23,005 nt of DNA from Seison nebaliae (taxonomy: Eukaryota; Rotifera; Pararotatoria; Seisonacea; Seisonidae): assembly GCA_023231475.1 (NCBI GenBank), contig JALJEE010001924.1, forward strand, positions 1-23,005, in the 5' to 3' direction. The translations under genes and the position numbers were made by a program. The notes beneath the pieces are model-generated. The model made no database searches. It had not been told where the DNA came from and saw only the letters and a program-made list of their open reading frames with translations. Positions 1 through 8,993 of the stretch are shown here, piece by piece; the stretch's first letter is position 1, and every line of letters starts with the position of its first letter.

Positions 1-165
1 TCTCATATTCCAGAATATTTAAGAGATGAAATCGTCATTGGAAGAAAACTTATCACTGATAACATGTACAGTAATCTATCTCATTTTCTTTTTAATTTAC
101 CCCGAGGGGATTTGATTTTATAATAAATAAATAAATAAAAAAAAAAAAATAAATAAAATATTTCT
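1..165 (+). mobile_element. 3' end of a non-LTR retrotransposon (LINE) with A/T-rich tail
   Basis: From base 1 one frame runs 40 codons to TAA at 121-123, followed by a (TAAA)n/A-rich tail to about 165. The peptide has the pattern IP..LR, then R..I..DN.YS.L..FL..L. The same pattern appears just before the tail of the LINE fragment at 22440-22604 (IP..LR, then R.FIS.NNYS.L.DFL..L), so both are the C-terminal end of the same LINE ORF. The rest of this copy lies left of the window. The frame is open over the visible part. Family assignment (CR1/Jockey-like) rests on the other two copies. Confidence 0.65.
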
Positions 166-1504
166 ACAAAAATCGAGAAAAAAACTAAAAAATGCTCATT
201 ACATTTTCCTTGATAAAATCATGGATATTGATCCAAACGGTTTAATTTTTTGAATATTAACAATTAATAAGGCATTCTCTGTACATATTTTTTTCACGAA
301 TTTGTGCACTTTTAGGTGTGCTTAAACTCGGGCATATTTTGCGCTATGAATTGCACAAAATTTGTTCACTATGCGCAAAATCGATGAAAATTTGTACACT
401 GAGGTTCCCGATAGTGGTGACTTCAATAAACCACACCACGATTTAAAATAATTTACGGTTGATCTGAAAATACAAAAATACCTCTTCTAAAAAATGCTCA
501 ATAATAGCGTAATTATTTTTTTTTTGTCATAATGAAAGATAAAAATTTTAAACTATAATCAAGAAACTTAAGTTTCTTTCTTACAGCAATTGCTGTACAG
601 AGAAAACTGAATTCTTATCGAAAATGTTGTTCTAATGCATTAAATATTTAATATTTTTTAAAAGTTTTTTCATCATCTTAAAGAACTTGAATAGAGCTAT
701 TTTATGATAGTCACCCTTTTAACAGTCATCTGTTTAGACAGAAGTTATGATTCGTTTTGTAAAATCCCTCAAGTGTCCGATTACTTTAAGTTGCTGCTGT
801 ATATGTACATTTCAATAACGTAATAAATTAACTATATTATTTATGATAACATGGAGAAATGTGAAAAACCGTAAACTACCTAATTTTTAAAAAACAATTT
901 GACTATTGTTCGTTAGATAATAATTTAAAATGTTAATATTTGGGTTGACATATTAACCATCGAATATCGTTAGATTGAGTTATAAATGTTAGTCATTATT
1001 GTTCATCAATCGTTACTTAAATTATTATCACTTATTATTTACATAGATTTCTATCATATCGTACGATTTATAATGATTAACTCATTTCTATTTTTTACAT
1101 AGAACATTGTTTTTAAACAAAATTATAAAAAAAAATAATTTTTGAAACAGTAAAGAATCGATTGTGTTGAGATGAAACGAATGGTATTATGTAACGAATA
1201 CAATGTGACGTATCGCTTCTAATTCTTTTTCTAAATGTTTTAAATAATATTACGAGATATCATACTATATAATTTCAACTATATTCCTTCTGAATAAATA
1301 AATAGAATCAAAAAATTAATAATTGATTGAATTACACATTTGATGACGTGTTATAACGGAATACCTAAAATTTTCTTTAATTTCTTGAGGGCGCACTTTT
1401 TAAAGCTAAATTCCAGTAGTTTAACTTGACTAAATAAATTCATTGAATAAGTTGTCAGTTTTTGTCATAATAATTATTTTCTTTAATATTGTTCAATATT
1501 TTTC
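166..1504. other. Gene-free AT-rich stretch
   Basis: No ORF with coding character and no RNA gene could be recognised on either strand. Small structure only: three copies of AATTTGTNCACT at 299, 359 and 389 (spacing 60 and 30 bp), and a 9-bp inverted repeat ATTTTGCGC (336-344) / GCGCAAAAT (373-381) between them. No terminal inverted repeats or target duplications were seen that would make this a recognisable element. Confidence 0.5.
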
Positions 1505-2300
1505 TCAGTTTGTTTTAATTTTTTCAGTAATTCCTCCATAACCACCACCCGAATCACCAGGACGACCATAACCAAATGCGTACCACCAGTATGATAACCA
1601 CCACCCCAACCACCACCACATTAACCTCCACCCCAACAACCAGCACATAAACGACCATCACCAACCACCAGCACATAAACGACCAACAACAACCAAAAGC
1701 ACATTAACGACCACCCGCAACCAAAAGCACATTAACGCCCACCCTCAACCATAAGCACATTAACGGCCACCCTCAACCATAAGCACATTAACGGCCAGCC
1801 TCAACCACCAGCACATTAACGACCACCCTCAACCATAAGCACATTAACGGCCAGCCTCAACCACCAGCACATTAACGGCCAGCCTCAACCACCAGCACAT
1901 TAACGACCACCACCAACCACCAGCACATTAACGACCACCCTCAACCACCAGCACATTAACGACCACCCCCAACCACCAGCACATAAACGACCATCACCAA
2001 CCACCAGCACATAAACGACCATCACCAACCACCAGCACATAAACGACCATCACCAACCACCAGCACATTAACGACCATCACCAACCACCAGCACATTAAC
2101 GACCACCCCAGATAACCACCAGGACGATGGCCACCAGGACGATAAGCACACCAACCACCAGGACGGTAACTACACCAACTACCAGGACGGTAACCATTGC
2201 TACAACGATAACAATCACCACAAGAACGATTACGACGATGTTCAGCACTATACGATAACCACCACGCCAACGGCCACGACTGTAATGGATGATGACGAAG
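1505..2300 (-). pseudogene. Remnant of a Gly/Tyr/Arg-rich protein gene surrounding the minisatellite
   Basis: On the minus strand the right flank (about 2110-2270) reads as repeats of YRPGGWC-like units (YRPGSWCS, YRPGGWCA, YRPGGHRPGG). The left flank (about 1505-1580) reads GYGRPGDSGGGYGG, then ITEKIKTN and a TGA at 1507-1505. Both look like one Gly/Tyr/Arg-rich, possibly secreted or cuticle-type, low-complexity protein. The two ends are in different frames and are separated by a 28-bp array that cannot be translated through, so any original gene is broken. No family is recognised, and repeat-biased composition alone could also produce this pattern. Confidence 0.25.
1618..2110. repeat. 28-bp minisatellite, about 17-18 units
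   Basis: The core ACATTAACGACCACC or ACATAAACGACCATC recurs with its ACAT at 1618 and 1645 and then at exactly 28-bp steps up to 2093 (1673, 1701, 1729 and so on), giving 16 consecutive 28-bp spacings. Units vary mainly at TTAACG/TAAACG, GACC/GGCC and CACC/CAGC/CATC, and neighbouring units share variants. The last units before 2093 are nearly identical (ATAAACGACCATC type), which suggests recent local duplication. Because 28 is not a multiple of three and each unit carries a TAA-type stop in one frame, the array is not coding on either strand. Confidence 0.92.
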
Positions 2301-2315
2301 GCCTCAATGACTTCT

Positions 2316-2937
2316 AGAGTGATTTGATAAACGGAAATCCAAATATTTTTTCTCGAGTATAAATTTACTTATCTATCATATTTAATATCTCTCTTAAAAT
2401 TTTTCTCTACTAAATTTCTTCATTCTTCACATGTTTAAAGATTTTAAGATGCAATACAAATGTAAGAGGAAGGAATCTAGGAAAATTCCCCCATTGGAAA
2501 ATTCCCCACAAAAATTTAAAAAAATTCTTTATTGCCCTTTTTTTCAATGAATTTTTTTCTTAACCACAAAAAATTTAATATTTTACGAAAGAGCAATTCA
2601 TGCTCTTTCGAATGTGCTATAAATAAGTGAAAACGGATTGGTATTAGATATAGAATTTTCAAAAAAAGTAAACTCAATTAGTGAAAAATTTTTCTCTCTC
2701 TTTTTGATAACTTTAAGCCAGTGCACTTGATAGTTAGCAGTTATAAATTAGAATTTTGATGATATTTTTGAGTTCTCTAGAGTAAGTAGATATGATTTAA
2801 ACAAAAAATTATTAAAATCGGTTCAGTATAACATGATTAATTGCTTCTTGAAAATCGTAATATTTTAGCAAAAATGGTAGGTAATAAAGAGGATATTATA
2901 GATTCCAGGTCATATTTCTTACAATTTTTAAATGTTT
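2316..2937. other. Gene-free stretch
   Basis: No supported ORF. It is AT-rich, with one strong hairpin at 2586-2610 (listed separately). Nothing else was recognised. Confidence 0.5.
2586..2610. other. Perfect 10-bp stem hairpin with 5-nt loop
   Basis: CGAAAGAGCA (2586-2595), loop ATTCA, then TGCTCTTTCG (2601-2610). The stem is a perfect inverted repeat in otherwise unstructured AT-rich DNA. It does not match the histone 3' stem-loop, tRNA boxes or a rho-type signal (irrelevant here). Function unknown. Confidence 0.6.
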
Positions 2938-3186
2938 TTACTCATCAATTATCACATCAATTTTATTCGACATAACTGTTAATAACGATTCATAAAATTC
3001 TGTATCCACATTTATTTCTTTGTGCACAACAATTGCGTTCGAACAACTTGGATTGTTTATTGAAATATGATTGAGGTTAATTCTTTCTTCGAAATCCTTC
3101 ATTTTCTCACACATTTCTGTTTGAATACTTTGGATGCTGGAATTCTGCAGTTGCAGTTGTTCTTGAAATTGTTTTTGTTGATTCAT
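2938..3186 (-). CDS. Small Gln-rich coiled-coil ORF, unrecognised
   Basis: An 82-codon ORF from ATG at 3186 to a stop at 2938. The N-terminal third is rich in Gln, Glu and Ser (MNQQKQFQEQLQLQ) with heptad-like spacing of Leu, Ile and Met through about residue 40, consistent with a coiled coil. The C-terminal half is mixed and ends in acidic IDVIIDE. No signal peptide, membrane segment or zinc ligands are seen. No protein family is recognised. The reason to list it is its context: an RFX-type X-box palindrome lies 61 bp upstream of the ATG, the distance typical for ciliary genes. It could still be a chance ORF. Confidence 0.3.
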   Translation of the reverse strand: MNQQKQFQEQLQLQNSSIQSIQTEMCEKMKDFEERINLNHISINNPSCSNAIVVHKEINVDTEFYESLLTVMSNKIDVIIDE

Positions 3187-3246
3187 GTTTGTTATCCTAA
3201 ATAAAGTGATCCTATCTTATCTTCCCCTCTTCATAACTTCTTTGTG

Positions 3247-3259
3247 GTTGCTAAGCAAC
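3247..3259 (-). promoter_or_regulatory. X-box-like palindrome (RFX/DAF-19 site)
   Basis: GTTGCT-A-AGCAAC is a perfect inverted repeat that fits the RFX X-box consensus (GTNRCY, 0-3 nt spacer, RGYAAC). It lies 61 bp upstream of the ATG of the small minus-strand ORF at 3186. X-boxes in ciliary promoters usually sit about 60-150 bp from the start codon. I saw no comparable match upstream of the tectonic or SPAG8 genes. A chance match is possible. Confidence 0.4.
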
Positions 3260-3439
3260 AAATGTTCTTACAACAGTCTTACTAAATCTTTCAATCCTAA
3301 ATAATCTCTTTCATCCCCTAAGCCTATCAAACTTACATGTGTTTAATGACCCTAATATATTATCCCTTACTCTACGTTCAATGGGATATCAATCATCTTT
3401 TAACCTATATATATTGACATGCTCGCTATCCCATGCTCG

Positions 3440-4641
3440 CAACATGGTGTTACGATTCCTGCGCCACTAATGTTTTTCCTGCACCGTCTCCGTGTCACTG
3501 GATCATACACTTGGATATCCGTTCCCCGCCAATAATGGTGTCAGGCAAGGTTCTATTCTTGGTCCTTAGCTGTTCGGACTCACTCTCGACTGGGTCATTC
3601 TTCAGTTAAACGAACTCTACACCATCAAAATCAATGGTACTCAATTTCCTGCGGCTTTAGCATATGCTGACGACATCTTAATTTTTTCCATTGCTCCTCG
3701 ACAATCAACCAAATCCGTGAAAAACCACAGGTTCTCCTGGCTGAAGTTTCCATCAAAATCAATCCGACGAAGACTGTCGTCCTTTCCACAACTCCCTCAG
3801 TGCTGAGGAAATTTCCAACTTCCTCTCTTCCAGCACAAAGTCATACGTTCCTCGGTGTCTTCCTAGATTCCAAAATGGTAGCATCAGCTTCACTCGATCA
3901 TATTCGGAACAAATTTGTTCGAGCCTCCTTCTCATTCTCATCACGATCAAAATAACTTCCATTGGTAATTCGTTTGCGTGTTTTCTCTTCTCTCGTTCTC
4001 CCACTGGACGGACTGGACTCGTTACTTTTCGTCTGCAACAACTCATTCCTCAGAATGAATCGAAAGTACAACAACATCTCTCTTAGGGTGTTTCAGGAGA
4101 ATTAATCGAAATCTGACTTTCTCGGTCACCGAATTTCTTCCATTTCCCATTACATATTGTCGACGCATTTTCCGCGTCATTGATAATTTCTCGTCATCGG
4201 GACTCTTCCCCCACATCCTCACCTTCATTCAACGATCATTGACATCGAAATATTCGATTTTCACACACACAATCGAATACTACTCCATATCACATACACC
4301 TCTATCAACGGAATTTCGTGATTTCATCTTTTCGTTTTCATCAGTGTCGCGGTTACGTGAAGAACAGGTACCTACCCTGTAATCTACCAAGACCCTGATA
4401 GAGAACAACCAACCAAGCGCCCTGAGGATTCTCCTCGAGAACGAGACTTGAATTGTCCCTGTATGGGAATTTACCTTTTTTCTATTTTGTTTTTTTTTAT
4501 ATCTTCTTCCCCTTTTCCTTAATTGTTTGTTGTTTTTTTTTATGTTAGTGGATTTTTCGCAACTCCGCCCAACATTGGTCTTTTACTTTGTTTTTATTTT
4601 CTTTTTCCCCTTTATTCGTAAATAAATAAATAAATAAATAA
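3440..4641 (+). mobile_element. Decayed LINE (CR1/Jockey-like) with reverse transcriptase core
   Basis: In one plus-strand frame about 3503-3735 reads NGVRQGSILGP, then LFGLTLDWVI and AYADDILIF, the RT palm motifs including the catalytic YADD. An in-frame TAG follows GP (about 3567), and the frame shifts after about 3730, continuing as KTVVLSTTP and FLGVFLDSKM, then DHIRNKFVRASFS. The last matches DKIRSKFIRAFYS in the LINE fragment near 22010, so the copies are related. More stops follow (about 3953 and 4101). The element ends in a (TAAA)n tail at 4618-4641. It is 5'-truncated and non-functional, with at least three disabling changes. The left boundary is approximate, and the portion 4100-4600 is assigned only by position. 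Confidence 0.75.
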
Positions 4642-4939
4642 GTGTATGTAAAGAAAGATAAAAGGACAATCTGGATTTTTTTCCCTCTAAAATTAAATTG
4701 TTTTTTCTTATAAGTTTTTGTTATCGTTTGGACACCACTAATGAGAGTTGGAATATATATATATATAGTCTATATAATATAGAAAAATGATTTAATAAAA
4801 TTTCTTTGAAAAATATTGGCTTCATTAGAGATTGACCAATTCCATACATCTGGATTTTCATTTACAGTGTTTGCCGTTGAGAATAAAATTATTGTCTAGG
4901 AAAAAAGAAAAAGATATCAATTTAATTTAATTCAATTAA
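4642..4939. other. Upstream region of the RING-UBR gene
   Basis: AT-rich, with a (TA)n tract at about 4752-4768. Two 3' splice-site-like sequences (TTTACAG ending 4866 and ATTGTCTAG ending 4899) lie 41-74 nt before the ATG at 4940, with no coding sequence upstream that they could serve. They could mark a non-coding 5' exon or a trans-splice site. Confidence 0.3.
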
Positions 4940-6088
4940 ATGGAAACTAAGAAAAATGAAATCGATTTACACGAGGAGATCGCAAGTATTTTTGAATGTT
5001 GTGTCTGTCTCGGACCTTTCAACAATCCAGTTCGGTCAAAATTTTGTGGCCATTTGTTTTGTGCAGGTTGTGTGGAGCAATTCGTTCCTCCCATTCATTG
5101 TCCGACTTGTCGCCATCATCAAGAAAAGGAATCATTCATTCCTGACAATAAGAAATTTCACGAATTGGTGAATAATAAAAATATCGGAATTGATCGAAGA
5201 AAATTGGAAATTGGCGACGACGAATTAGACGTGATAAAACAGTCAACACAAACCATTCGCAATTCTTTCACTTCCATCAAAGATGAATTGGTCAAACAAG
5301 AAGAGACGTGTCTGGATAGGTTGAAGGTCCATATCGATTTTCTCGACGGCGACAACGACACCCAACAACAACTGGCGACAATGGGTAATAATTTAGGGAA
5401 AGAAACTCTTCGATGTTTCGATAAAATTTTTACACTCATCGAAAATTATGAATTGTTCAAATCTCCAAAATTCGATCGTTTACTTAATCGTTCTATAAAA
5501 GTTACATTATCGATCGATAGAGGTGAAAGGAGTCAGAGTGTTTCCATCGATCATCTTCAATCATTCGACGAATTATTCAAGATCGTTCTCAAAGCAAATC
5601 CAAAACTATTTCTCATCATTCCAAAACTCGATCAGTTCATCATCACAATTTATTCGGCAGATGAGAAAATATGTAAAATGATGATTCCCACTCAACAGAA
5701 TTTGTTTCTCGATAAATTCCGAAAAATCGCCAATAATGACAAAATCGTTTTCAATTATCAAAACATCGATAACATTTTCTTTTATGACGATATCAGTAAT
5801 CGCTGCTTCTCTACTTATTCGCGTTTACGCAATCACGCAATTTACAACTTCTGCCGAATTAAATTATACGATTGTCGACAATGTCAGATCTCGTCGATTT
5901 GTAGTCACTGCGAATCAAATTGTCACAAAGGACATCGAACTCGAGTATTTCGAGTTCTACATCGACATACCAAGACGATCGAGTGCGGATGTATGAATCG
6001 GATGGATGGGACGAATTGTCAATTCCAAAAAGATTATTCACTTCTCAATTATTGGAAGATAGACGAAAGAGTCAACTCAACTGAATAA
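4940..6088 (+). CDS. RING-finger protein with C-terminal UBR-type zinc finger
   Basis: Single-exon, 382 aa. Residues 20-57 form a C3HC4 RING: C20-x2-C23, C36-x-H38-x2-C41-x2-C44, C54-x2-C57. Residues about 85-160 are helical and polar and may form a short coiled coil. The middle (about 190-300) matches no family I know. Residues 312-360 carry ten well-spaced Cys/His (C312, C315, C321, C324, C328, H329, H332, C349, C351, C360). They fit the UBR-type zinc finger of FBXO11 (C..C, IC..C...CH.GH, then CDCG) with CGC here in place of CDCG. The likely role is ubiquitin E3 ligase: the RING binds an E2 and the C-terminal finger binds substrate. N-degron reading is not shown, since the FBXO11 finger itself is not known to bind N-degrons. 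An AATAAA follows at 6179. No introns are needed, unlike most neighbours. Confidence 0.88.
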   Translation: METKKNEIDLHEEIASIFECCVCLGPFNNPVRSKFCGHLFCAGCVEQFVPPIHCPTCRHHQEKESFIPDNKKFHELVNNKNIGIDRRKLEIGDDELDVIKQSTQTIRNSFTSIKDELVKQEETCLDRLKVHIDFLDGDNDTQQQLATMGNNLGKETLRCFDKIFTLIENYELFKSPKFDRLLNRSIKVTLSIDRGERSQSVSIDHLQSFDELFKIVLKANPKLFLIIPKLDQFIITIYSADEKICKMMIPTQQNLFLDKFRKIANNDKIVFNYQNIDNIFFYDDISNRCFSTYSRLRNHAIYNFCRIKLYDCRQCQISSICSHCESNCHKGHRTRVFRVLHRHTKTIECGCMNRMDGTNCQFQKDYSLLNYWKIDERVNSTE

Positions 6089-6463
6089 ATTCACATTCGT
6101 TACCATTTTTGTTACTGAATATATACTATATATCTAATATTTTTACTCTCTTCTGTTTCTCTTTCATTCTTGTAAGAAAATAAAAAGTTTTTCATAATTT
6201 TCTCATTCTAACTCCATAGAAAGTTTTTTATATTTTACTCATTGAACGATTTGCATTTTATTTTAATATAATTTTTTCCTTCAATTTATTCTCGTTTATT
6301 AATATTTTTCTCATAAAAATGTTTAAAATAAAATTGGAAGAATTTTTAAAATAAAATTGGTTAAACTTAATTAAATCGAATAACATTAGTTTTCTTAACT
6401 TTTTTAAATTAAATTAAATTTATAATTATTTATTGGAATTATTTTATTAAAGAATTGATAATA
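6089..6463. other. Convergent 3' regions of the RING-UBR and tectonic genes
   Basis: The two genes end facing each other 375 bp apart. AATAAA at 6179-6184 can serve the plus-strand gene. Minus-strand AATAAA (read as TTTATT) at 6429-6434 and 6443-6448 can serve tectonic. No further ORF is supported. Confidence 0.55.
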
Positions 6464-8635
6464 TTAAATAAATTGACAAAGAAATAGAAAGAAAAGTTGG
6501 AGGATTAATTGTCCTAAAGAGAAATATTGACATTTAGTGGCAGTGCTGATGGAAGTGTAATACCTTTTAAAGAGGTTCTCCGGAAATTTTATCTGAACGA
6601 ACTTCTCATTTAATCGATCCAAATATTTCTTATTAATTTCGAGAAACATGACAGAAACGACCACACTTATGTTGCCATCCTCCTGAAAGATAATTCAAAA
6701 GAGAAATTATTCATAGAAAAAAAACCGGCAGATAGATACTATGTTCCTTGCCCCAACTGAACGTGACTCCAACGATCTTTTGTCCACGATTCAACCACAA
6801 TCCGAAATGGGACGTATAAATTTGAATGACTAAACTAGTGACCATTCTCCGACAAATATTTGTTCGCTTTCCTTTTTTCTGTTTTTGTGATGTCGATTAA
6901 ATCGTAAAAATAGTTCGATTAGTTAACTGGCGAATTTTCGATGGGAGGATTCCGAAAGACTGGCAACCAATTTGCATATTTATTCACATTATCCTTATCT
7001 CGAGCATCTGGATATGATGCGACTAACATCTCTCCAATCGGATCCATAATCGTTTTATAAATCTCCTTTTGAACGGAGGTACAAATCGATCCACCCGATT
7101 TCTTGGCACTATCAACAGATGACTTAGAATAATGAAAGAACTGAAAATTGAACTGAATAAAACATCCGCTCAAAATGTTCAGTCCAAATTGGACATTTGT
7201 CCGTTTCTCATCACAGTCGATGTTGGCTTTCGGTATGGATAAATATTGCATTCGATTGGCGGTGTATGGCGAGTCGTCAGATTCTTTTGCGATGGGAATC
7301 TTCTCTCGGAATTCATACGCTCTTCCACCCTGACTACCTTTCGTTTTTTTTGTACCTAAATTCGTTTTGTGCCATTTGATGTGCCATCGATGGACATATT
7401 GGTCAGTTGATGGACAAACTTCGATATAATCATGTACTCTCAATCTTGCAGAAGAAATTTGCATTGTCGATTCTAGGAATGATAAGAGGAATGAATAAAA
7501 TAAGAAGTTAAAAAGGAAACTATGTTTTCTATGATTAGTGATATCAAAACGGAGAGTTAAGTTGTGTGGAACGTTAGTACAACAATCTCCTTGCATTTGT
7601 GGCGACTTACAATTTTCACATTCCAATTTGATAAAATAAGATTTATGTTTCTCCGATAGATGAAATGGATCATCTTTTATTTTGTCCAACTCTTCGAAAT
7701 TCACAAAATTCCTTCTTTCAGTCACGTTAGAGGCAATTCCTAAAATTCTAGGTGTCTAAATAAAGGAATAATTGAAGGAGGGGGAAAATATAATAACTCG
7801 AAGGAATTGTATATTCCACTTCTGATAATTAATGAGATCAGTGGAACAGAATTTCTCCACAGATTTCGGTTTAAATTGACATTCGATCCATTCATCTGTA
7901 TCATATTCTTTAAATAAATTATGAATCAATCAGAGAGAGAAAGATAGAAAGGAGAACTTACAAATGAATTGAAATTACATTGACCTCCGTTCGATGGAGC
8001 GGCGAAATAACCGAGAAGATTATTTTCATTGATGATATACACTGGTTGGCCGACTTGATAACTTGATGATGGTATATAGTCGATGAGTGGCGGTTTTTTC
8101 AATGAATCGAATTCGAAAGTTTTCGTTCGATATTCTGTCAACGTGTCGAAGTAATTGTGATATTTGTCCAACATGTTATCGGTGAGAAAATCAATTCCAT
8201 ATATGTCATCTTCTTCCCATTGTCTAACAGGAGGATGATACACTAATTCATTGTGAATTCAGAAAGAGATAAAGGAAATATGAAACCTGGTTTCGTATGA
8301 TCGAAACATAACATCTCATCCATACTTTCCATCACGTTACTTTTGTTTTTGAATTTAAAGAAGAGTGTGCGTGGAAGACAATTAACATCATCGACTCTAA
8401 GAGAAGGGAATGTGAAGATTTGTAAAAAGAAAAGAAAAAACTTTTTCTTCTTATAACATCCTACTCGCGGTTCACATACTCCCACCAATTGTTTACTCGA
8501 ACAATCACAATCGCAACAACATTTGGGGGAACATTCGTCGTCCACGTCACAAAGACAAACATCTTCTGCATTACATAAATAACGCACTCCAATTATCCAA
8601 AAGGAGATGTTCCAGACTAGTAGATGCATCATCAT
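6464..8635 (-). CDS. TCTN: Tectonic family protein (ciliary transition zone), 8 exons
   Basis: Tectonics are secreted or membrane-anchored members of the MKS/B9 transition-zone complex at the base of cilia. Proposed exons on the minus strand: 8635-8442, 8396-8287, 8242-7958, 7907-7798, 7755-7521, 7472-6928, 6878-6726, 6682-6464, giving 616 aa (human tectonics are roughly 590-700 aa). M1 at 8635 starts a signal peptide ending near CNA-ED. Residues about 25-50 hold the Cys cluster typical of tectonics (CLCDVDDEC, CCCDCDCSS). Further on are GQPVYII, TPRILG, NVQFGLNILSGC and NKYANWLPVF, matching the family order. The last about 20 residues are hydrophobic, as in tectonic-2/3, suggesting a C-terminal membrane anchor. 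All seven introns are 42-50 nt with GTT donors. Two (45 and 48 nt) are in frame without stops, so they could be retained. Exon 4 could instead start at 7895 (CAG acceptor). Confidence 0.83.
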
Positions 8636-8993
8636 GACTGGAACAAAGCTAAAGACAAAACCTTCACAAAGAGCCAATACCTCGAAATGGAAAATTATCG
8701 GATAATTAATTTTGGAATAGCTAAAAATTTTTGAAGAAGTGTAGTTAGTTGAAGAAAGTTATAACACGTCGTCTCGGTTCTAAAACTGAGACATTTCGAT
8801 GTTCTCCTGATACATCAATTGTATTCACTATAAATTGTTGGATGGTTTTGTTTCTCTTCAAAAATGTTCAAAATTTTCATAAATTCGATAAAATTCTGAA
8901 AGTGTCTTCACATTTCAATCGTCATTTTATTAACTTAACGTAATTATAATAAATGTGATAAGTAAGTTCTGAGGAAAAACTGAGTAATTTATT
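8636..8993. other. Gap between the membrane-protein and tectonic genes (same strand)
   Basis: On the minus strand an AATAAA overlaps or abuts the upstream gene's stop (8988-8998), followed by two CAG acceptor-like sites (about 8982-8980 and 8971-8969). At the other end a pyrimidine-rich tract ends CTTTGTTCCAG at 8638, only 2 nt before the tectonic ATG. No exon upstream of it is evident, so it could be a trans-splice acceptor or the 3' end of an intron in the 5' UTR. No gene is supported on the plus strand here. Confidence 0.4.

Noticed and set aside
2022-2270. Minus-strand 82-codon ORF with YRPGGWC repeats as an intact gene
   Set aside because: It runs into the 28-bp minisatellite, changes frame relative to the other flank, and has no supported start or stop of its own; kept only as a possible remnant.
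3759-4228. Two minus-strand ORFs opposite the LINE
   Set aside because: They lie antisense to the LINE reverse transcriptase region, overlap each other and match nothing; shadows of the element.
4752-4768. (TA)n tract as a TATA box of the RING gene
   Set aside because: It is a simple dinucleotide repeat about 170 bp from the ATG, not a positioned TATA element.
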